Shown: positions 57,091 to 64,000 of the stretch, piece by piece
Layout: every line of letters starts with the position of its first letter
How positions within the stretch are numbered: position 1 is the first letter of the stretch
Assembly: GCA_900155495.1 (NCBI GenBank)
Contig: FTLJ01000890.1
Span: forward strand, 1 to 64,000
Source: Porogramme epimiltina
Lineage: Eukaryota; Basidiomycota; Agaricomycetes; Polyporales; Polyporaceae
DNA length: 64,000 bases
Direction: 5' to 3'
Notes under the pieces: model-generated
The model's input: only the letters and a program-made list of their open reading frames with translations
Told to the model about the DNA's origin: nothing
The model's database searches: none
Translations under genes and position numbers: made by a program

Positions 57091-60000
57091 TCAAAGGGGG
57101 ATGCTCCCCTTCAATCGGAAGTCGCGGCTGCTCGCCCCGACCGAGAACGTGAATGCTCCATCGGGCTTCCGCCACCCTTGCGCTACCACATCCCACACCG
57201 AGAGGTCGTACCGCGACAGCGTGATAGTCACCGTCTCGCTCTGCCCCGCGCCCAGAAGGACGTCCGCAAAGCCACGGAGCACGCTCGGGGGTTCGCCCGC
57301 ACTCGAGGGGAAGTGTAAGTACAGCTGCGGGATCTGTACGCGATGTGAGCGTTGTCGATCTTGTGGTAAGATCGAAAGTGAAGATGGGCGCACCTCACCA
57401 CCGGCAACACTCCCTGTGTTCTTCACCTCGAACGAGACTTCAAATGCTGGCCGGTGTAGCCACACCGCGGTCGAACTGCCTTCACCAGACGGGCCAGCCT
57501 TGCCCGCTGCCCAGTCGGCCTCGAGTGCGGCGAACATTTTGTCCGCCTGGTGGAGCGCGTGGACATCGAGGTTCGAATAAGTGAAGTTGGTATACGAGAG
57601 GCCGAATCCGAACTCGAACCGCGGCTCGATGTTATTCTGCCAAGTTGAGAGATTAATATCAAGACCCAGGTCATAAACTGTAGAGGGCACGTACGGCGTC
57701 GAAGTGGCGGTAATCGATCTCGAGACCCTCCGTGTAGTCGATCCTCAGCACTTCGTTGCCCGTGCCGCCTGTGACAGGTTGTGCAGGATAGTCCTCCGGA
57801 CGCTTTGCAATCGTGTACGGTAGCCGACCGGATGGGTTCTTCGCACCGTAGAGGACGTCGACAACCGAGTTGCCCGTCTCCTGCCCAGGGAGCGACGCCC
57901 ACAGCACTGCAGTCACGTTCGGGTTCTCGATCCACGGCTCTAGGATAGCGGGCCCGACAGAGTGTACGACGACAATCGTGTTTGGGTTCGCACCCGCGAC
58001 GGCGGTGATGAGGTCGTCCGCGTTGCCCCACAGTGTGAGGTTCTTCCTGTCGCCCTCGTTCCCGTCGACACCAGGCGCCTCGTCCTCGCCGGAGTCTGCG
58101 TTGACGAAGACCAGCGCGACGTCGTTGCCGAACAACCCCGTCGCAGCGCTCGCAGCGCCCGCGGTGTCCCAATTGTTGAGCCACCACGAGACAGATGTGC
58201 TGTCTTCACGCGCGCGAGCCTGGATCGCCTCGAGCGGTGTGATCAGATACGGAAGCATCGTCGTGCCGGACCCCCAGCCCATCGTCAACGTGCCATCGTC
58301 AGCGAGGTGATCGAATAGTGGGCCATTTGGGCCGCTTGGGCCGTTTGCACCGAATATGGAGGGGCCGGAGTCGTCCCCTAGTGACGGCCACACGTGAGCG
58401 AATTTATTTAGCTGAGGTGGAATACCTCACGCACCAATGACGACGAGAGATCTGGGCGCCTTGAGGGGAAGTGCGCCAGCTACGTTCTTCAGGAGCACTG
58501 TTCCAGCGGCCCCAACTTCACGGACGATCTTATAATGATCGGCTTGGACGTTGATATGCTCGACGATGATGGGGTTGCCGCCGACAATAACAACCGGTTC
58601 ACCTCCAGGGAAGTCCTTGTCCTGACCAAGGAAGTACCATGACGCGACGATCCGCTCTACCATGTCGTCCAGCCGGCTCTCGGGGATCGTCCCATTCTGC
58701 ACATAGGCGGTCAAGTTTGCGCCCCAATAACCGGTAGCTAGCCCAACACCACCGAAGTTGGCATCTCCTGGCATAGACATCTGCGAGTCGGCTCGTTCAA
58801 CGCGAAATCAAGGATAGACGCACAGGCACTACTCACGTCAAGACCGGCGATAGCCGAGATCGTAGAGTGCTGTGCTCCCCAGTCCGTCGTCACGAAACCC
58901 TGGAAGCCGAGCTCGCCCTTCAGTATCTCGTTAAGCGTTCGGTCATCTTCGCAAGCCCATGTTGCATTGACCTGGTCTGCAATGCGACTGTCAGCCTTCG
59001 CAGAGATACAACAAGGAAGACGCGTACTGTAACTGCACATGACGCTCGCGACCCCGGCCATCACAGACCGCATGAATGGGTGAAGATAGACCTCATGTTG
59101 CGTCCGGTCATCGACGTGAGACGACTCTTGTGTGCGGAAGTGCTCTTGCTCACTATTACACATCGCCCATCAGTATCCACTCGGACGTTAGCCAGAGCAA
59201 TGCAACTCACTTGTTGATGAAATGCTTCGCGCACGCTTGCGTACCACCCTGCTGCATCCCGAGGATCGTCTCGTATGCTGACTCGCCCGACAAGAACGGA
59301 TCCGCTCCGAATCCCTCCCAGTTCCTCCCCCCTTGCGCGATACGGCCTATGTTCATCATCGGACCCAGCGCAACGTTCACGCCCTTGCCCTTGAACTCCT
59401 CTCCCAGCGCTTTGCCCCGCGCCCTCAGCAGCGTCCGGTTCCATGTCGAAGCGACCGTGATGCCCGCCGGAAACGCAGTGACAAGGTCCGCAATCCGCAC
59501 GCCGAGGGGCCCGTCGTCGAGACAGAGCCCAGGCCAGTCTTGCACGGCGGTGATGTTACCGATACAGTTGAGACGGGCTACGGTTGCACCCGTCACCGCT
59601 GACACCTTGTCTTCAACCGACCAGGACGCGGTAAGTTGCTTGGCTTTAGCGTGCGCGTCTGCCCAGGCGGGTCCGAAGTCTGGGACGAGCCCCGAGCCGG
59701 GGGTCGGGGGAGACTCCGGGGAGGTAGAAGGGTAGACACCAGGGATGGGGACGTCGGAAGGAACGGGGAAGGGGGAGAATGTGTAGGAAGAGATTGGGAT
59801 GGTAATCAGGGCTAGAAAGTAGTGATTAGCAGCGGGTCCGCAGAAGCATTAGGTAGGGGGGAGGAGATCAAAAATAGAAAGTGAAGCCAAGGGTGGCTTT
59901 CGCCAAAGAGACAAAGCATGTACATAACATCGGCAAATAACTCACTGGTCTCCAATTCAAGACCGGAAGAAGTGGCCAACGTCGTTGGATTCACGGCGCT

Positions 60001-60129
60001 GGATGCAGCCGACGTTGGGACAGAGGTGATGGACACACCCGAAGACGAAGAGGTGGATTCAGAGGCATAGACGGAGAGCGCGAGGGCGAGAGTGCACAAG
60101 GCAGCAAGGCGTGCTTTGAGAACAGCCAT
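57091..60129 (-). CDS. GH3 beta-glucosidase, secreted (copy 2)
   Basis: Eight exons, 854 aa: 60129-59946, 59811-59211, 59152-59028, 58976-58837, 58780-58435, 58377-57695, 57636-57394, 57333-57091. Six of the eight exons have the same length as in copy 1 (601, 125, 140, 683, 243, 243 nt) and most residues are identical, including the whole N-terminal catalytic core and the nucleophile context GFVTTDWGA (Asp335). Differences concentrate in the Ser/Thr-rich segment after the signal peptide ([20 protein letters not shown]) and at the start of the linker to domain 2. The small intron 58378-58434 contains a stop in frame, unlike its counterpart in copy 1. Same expected activity as copy 1: extracellular release of glucose from beta-glucosides. 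Confidence 0.93.
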
Positions 60130-60160
60130 GCCGACGAGGAGGTCGGGCTTGTCTTCTGAG

Positions 60161-60170
60161 CATTTTATGG
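60161..60170 (-). promoter_or_regulatory. Degenerate TATA box of GH3 copy 2
   Basis: Reads CCATAAAATG on the minus strand at the place where copy 1 has CTATAAAATG. One base change weakens the TATA core. Confidence 0.45.
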
Positions 60171-61756
60171 GCTTTCGGGGTGTGCGTCGTGGGATAGAGA
60201 TGAGACGGAGAAATACAGGGATGGCCGAGACGGAGAGCTAGAAACTCGAGAGCAAGGCGTAGACGACGGGATCGAGGTGGTGGTCCGAAGGTTGGTCGTG
60301 TTAGACGAGGCGCGCTCGGAGCTGGCCTCCGGCCATGCCACGCTTCCTTCTTCCTTCTTCCCCCTCTACGTGCGATCTTCGTCTACCTTGGTTCTTCAGA
60401 CCCCGGTAACAACCTCTGCTGTTGCCGCTTTAATCTGTCATGACCACCTTTGACAAACTCTGACTGTGGTGCTCTAAAACACTTCCCAACATCTCACTTC
60501 ATCCCAATTCCACTTTGGGTCCCACCATGACGACGTTAGCATCCCATGTATTCCATACTTGTTTCCTGTGTTTACACAAGAGAGCTGCTTCTCACACTGT
60601 TTCTTAGTGTCTCATCATGGACATTATTGCCGCAATCGAGGACTACGTCATTACACATGTTCGCCGCTCAGGTGTTGGCATTCATTCCGCTCTTATGGCT
60701 TCTCGCTCGGTGTGTCCCTCCGAACATGCATGTGTACCCCTTCCCGTGATCGGACCAAATGACTGGCAGCGTACCTCATCGACTCACATTTCTACAGCTT
60801 CTTGCTGGACTCCGCTGCCACCTTGTATTCCCTCAACGTCAGTAACACCCGTACAGAAATGATGAACTCCCACCGCCCGGAACAATAGAGCCTTAGAGAA
60901 TCTACTTCGCTCACGGCTCGCGATCGTTTTGGATCATTCGCTCGGTCTACTTCTCCGAGCTGTCCCTTCATTCAGCTGGCCCCCCCAACGCTTAATTGAT
61001 CACAGCCGGTCCGTCTCCATAAGACTTCTCTAGCCTTTGCTACACAGCCGACGCTCGCCGTATGTGCCTTGTACTTCTGGATGTCCCACCTTTCGTCTCC
61101 TACCGACCTTTTCTGTGTAGCGGCGGCCGTTTTAGAACGCTCTAGTACATGGATGGGCCGCTTGAATCCCACACGGTCTGGCCTGACCAGCCCGCAAGCT
61201 CTTCGGCAATATCTCAATGGAAACATCCTCCAGGCTCACCGCCTTCACGTAGGTGAGTGCTCTGCACCAGTCTACGTACGTGTGTGAGCCCAGCAAGTTC
61301 TGTAGGTATGGTAGGCTTCACAGCCATTACTTGGCACATGCCGATCATTATGTTACTAGATAGACGGTAAGGTGCACGGCGAGGACCTATTATGCCATGC
61401 TAGATTCTCCGTCAACATCACTCCGTCTTAACTACGTCATCGTCCCTACGTTGAAGTCATCCATGACGCTGTTACACTTCTTCAAGGGGCTCCGTTGGAG
61501 CTCTCACCGGGGTTGGAGTTGATAGATAAAAACGGATACAACGTCCTTGTCGAACGCGGTGCCAGCACCACCAGACGCCAGAGCGGCGTTCGGGCGGGCG
61601 GGCTTGGACGGTCCTCATGCGGGTGATGAGGTGCAGGACATCCGTTGCATAGGTATACACGCTAGAAATTGACACTATCACCCAGCACGGTCTCTATGAG
61701 TGGGTGTCATGAGATTGTATGGACACAAAGATATATGGCTTAGCAAAAAAGACTTA
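60171..61756. other. Upstream part of the GH3 duplication (second copy)
   Basis: Similar to 51,560-52,500 and without a supported gene. Confidence 0.5.
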
Positions 61757-62270
61757 CTTGTTGATAACTTGTTATTCAAATGTTTCGTACAAGCTTGTGT
61801 ACCACCTTGCTGCATTTCGAGGACGGTTCCGTAGACCGACTCGCCCAACGGGAACTATTCGAGTCTGCGCCGAACACCTAAGTCGCAGGGGCCAGGGCCC
61901 TCCCCCAAGTTGCGGCTCAGGCCCAGCGCGATACGGCCCAAGTTCATCATCGGCCCCGGAACGACATACGCTCCATTGCCCTCAGATCCTCCGCCCCTCG
62001 CTCGACCGAGCTACGGGCCACGCAGCAGCGCACGGTCCCAAGTGAGCGGAATGGTGATGTCCCTCGGGGAACGCGGCCGCGACGATAGACTAGCCGCGAA
62101 GAAGTGGGTGCGACGGGGCACATGCCCACGTCAGCGAACTGTCCAGGCAAAGCCCTGACCATTCGCCGAGCTGCCCGACGCAGCGGCTGTTCAAGGTACC
62201 CGCCCCTGTGGCGGGCCACGTCTCAGTGACTCCTCCACTGGAACGGGCAGCAAGCCAGGCGGTTGGAGCA
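61757..62270 (-). pseudogene. Relic of a third GH3 gene (exon 2 region)
   Basis: The stretch follows GH3 exon 2 in order. On the plus strand it starts with CTTGTTGATAAC and GTACCACCTTGCTGCAT, matching the region that encodes [23 protein letters not shown] and TTCATCATCGG match the MMNIGRIA region, and it runs on to the GLCLDDGP region. Many small insertions, deletions and substitutions break the frame. No other exons are recognisable, so this is a decayed copy rather than an exon. Confidence 0.75.
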
Positions 62271-63631
62271 AACTTGTCGAGGCGAGGGCGGAGCTGGGCT
62301 AGAGGGGCAGAGTGTAGTCGCCAAGAATATATATGACACCTGTGAATAGCGTAAAACTCGGAGGCATCTCCGGAGAAGGGATGGGAAAAAGATATGGAAG
62401 CTGTGTGATCTATCTCCGGGTGGCGCCCCGAGAGCGCCCGTGGGGGCTAAGAAGCGCGTAGTTCTCCGAACGAGGTGCTTGTAAGTTGTTGGCAGGAGTG
62501 AACTTTTGCACTCAGGGTTCACAGAAGGAATCGTGAAAGGAATAAACGCTGCATACGAGGGAATGAGGGTAGACCCGATGGGAACCGATATCACCTATGG
62601 ATTGGAATCATACTTTGAACAAGGATAGCCACCAAATACGTCACAAGCCAATCCTAGACTACTACAGTTGAAGCAAGTAGGTAAGCATCGCAATAATTAG
62701 TGAATCTGGAAGCAAGGGCTCACACGTCTCTGTAGAAGGGCCTGATGCTCAGGCTGCACTGGCCGCCAACGGAGAATCTCTGGAGATAGATGCCGCGGAG
62801 GCGGATGATACTGAGATCGAACACGAGGTACGGCGACCGAGTTTGATATTCAACGACACCCCTCAAATTCGAGCCGAGGCCTATGATGCGCCGCATGATT
62901 GAGAATCAAGTAGAAGGTTAGTGTGTGCAGCTTCAGACCAAGTCAAAAACGGCCGCATCATGGATCCAACCAGTCCAACGAGCTCAAGCTACAGCGAGTT
63001 TGTGTCGAGTTAGAAACATACGTCCTCTACCGGCGTACCGCGGAGTCCGCCACACGCCATGGCCAATTCCCGTCGCGCGGCCTCCGTCCACCGCCCGGTT
63101 CTAAGGCTCTGGATGTCGGTCGGTGGTCCCGATGAGCGTCTTGGTTTTTGGCAGACCTCCGAAGAATTTGAATACCCGCCGTTGATACCTTGTAGCGGAA
63201 GCGGTGAAGGTGCCTGCCGCCGACGGGACGCGTCAGTGCTCGCCGAAACACGCCCGTGAGATCTGGATCTTACCAGAACCAAGAGTGCGGAAAGAACCAC
63301 AGCGCTGGGACACCTCCAGGACCCCGGCCCGTCTGGTGGCGCGGCCTGTGGGCGTCTTGACTCCCCACAGTATCTCCCGTACGTCGCATCCTTTCCTCGC
63401 AGCGTAGACTACTTCAAACCGATACATCGATGGGGGCCCTATGCGAGGGCATACCGCGTCCGTGGAAAATATCTAGCGCCATTTTCCGGAAAGCAGCGCA
63501 GGTCCAAACGGCGAACAAAAGGTAGCCACACATCGCAATGTATCGGCCGCCGACGCAGAAACCCCGCCCACCCGGAGAGCTCCGCACTCTCTTCTCGCCT
63601 CTGCCAACGCCTCCGCCACTGGGTCCGCCGC
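62271..63631. other. Intergenic region; one possible orphan exon
   Basis: 62735-62827 lies between an AG and a GTACGG donor and reads EGPDAQAALAANGESLEIDA followed by acidic residues. No partner exon or domain found. Otherwise nothing recognised. The right end includes the 3' region of the phosphate-carrier gene. Confidence 0.4.
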
Positions 63632-64000
63632 TTACTTACCGCCCGTCGTGCCCATACCCATCGCGGTCTTGAAGCTGTCGTAGATCCACCACTGGAAGCC
63701 AGTGAGCGTGCCCGCCATGAGGACACGTGTGCCGAGGCCCTTGGTGGCGAGTGTGACGAAGCCGGTCTCGGACGCGATCTGGCCGAAGGTCTTGCCCTTG
63801 TTCGCGGGCTTGCCCATGAGCGACACGAGTGAGTCGGCCGGGTGCGAGACGACGGCGCAGAAGACACCAGCGAGGTAGCCGGATGCGAACGTGACGCCGA
63901 GCTGCGTCGGTTTCGAGTATGCGTCCTTGGGCTTGGTGAAGATGTGCGTGTAGAACAGGCCGACGATGTACTCGAAGAAGAAGAACTTGGCCATCGTGTA
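63632..64000 (-). CDS. mir1: Mitochondrial phosphate carrier, C-terminal part
   Basis: Partial; the gene continues beyond the right edge. The frame reads YTMAKFFFFEYIVGLFYTHI, then FTKPKDAYSKPTQLGVTFAS, GYLAGVFCAVVSHPADSLVS, TKGLGTRVLMAGTLTGFQWW, and ends GMGTTGGK-stop. This is the third repeat of a mitochondrial carrier (SHPADSLVS stands for the Px[DE]xx[KR] motif), and the sequence is characteristic of the inner-membrane phosphate/H+ symporter Mir1/Pic. It imports phosphate for ATP synthesis. ATG 63994-63992 is internal, not the start. The segment is intron-free as far as visible. Confidence 0.93.
   Translation of the reverse strand, partial: YTMAKFFFFEYIVGLFYTHIFTKPKDAYSKPTQLGVTFASGYLAGVFCAVVSHPADSLVSLMGKPANKGKTFGQIASETGFVTLATKGLGTRVLMAGTLTGFQWWIYDSFKTAMGMGTTGGK

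Noticed and set aside
1..64000. CRISPR arrays, rRNA genes, transposase or reverse-transcriptase genes
   Set aside because: No regularly spaced repeats, no rRNA-like sequence and no recognisable transposon proteins were found on either strand.

Overview
This window is nuclear DNA of a basidiomycete fungus, most likely an Agaricomycete of the wood-decay (Polyporales) type. The evidence is many short GT-AG introns of about 45-65 nt, GC-rich coding exons, and basidiomycete-typical families: LOR/DUF6593-like, DUF6533, CBM19-like secreted proteins and a PMC1-type Ca2+-ATPase. Exon-intron structures were assembled by eye from splice sites, phase and family knowledge. Paralogue pairs within the window confirm several of them exon by exon.

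Layout. 1-0.23 kb: 5' end of a GH32 fructosidase (minus). 1.7-4.3 kb: LOR/DUF6593-like protein. 6.9-8.3 kb: secreted CBM19-like protein. 10-11.2 kb: FtsJ-like methyltransferase-fold protein. 11.3-16.1 kb and 26.4-28.8 kb: a dispersed family of DUF6533 membrane proteins, with two intact genes of 306 aa, one pseudogene and two relics. 16.5-21 kb (minus): two adjacent coiled-coil genes, one with a central hydrophobic segment. 22-25.7 kb (minus): a PMC1-like P-type ATPase with an in-frame stop and changed signature residues. 30-33 kb: Dsc1/Tul1-type RING ligase of the Golgi. 34.6-39.5 kb: two paralogous small secreted proteins. 41.2-42.5 kb: MYND zinc-finger protein. 45.2-47.9 kb: second copy of the large coiled-coil protein. 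48.4-62.3 kb: a GH3 beta-glucosidase duplication (two intact genes and one relic, all minus) with a Zn2Cys6 transcription factor between the copies. 63.6-64 kb: C-terminus of the mitochondrial phosphate carrier (minus).

How it fits together. Housekeeping genes (Tul1, phosphate carrier) alternate with accessory families that have duplicated locally and partly decayed (DUF6533, coiled-coil, secreted pair, GH3). GH32 and GH3 enzymes and the CBM19-like protein fit an extracellular carbohydrate-degrading lifestyle. The Zn2Cys6 factor between the glucosidases is a candidate local regulator, by position only. No transposase, reverse transcriptase, rRNA or CRISPR array was seen. The strongest unusual items are a 6-nt microexon that supplies a zinc-ligand cysteine of the transcription factor, the decaying ATPase, and the coiled-coil gene pair, whose architecture resembles alpha-helical pore-forming proteins.
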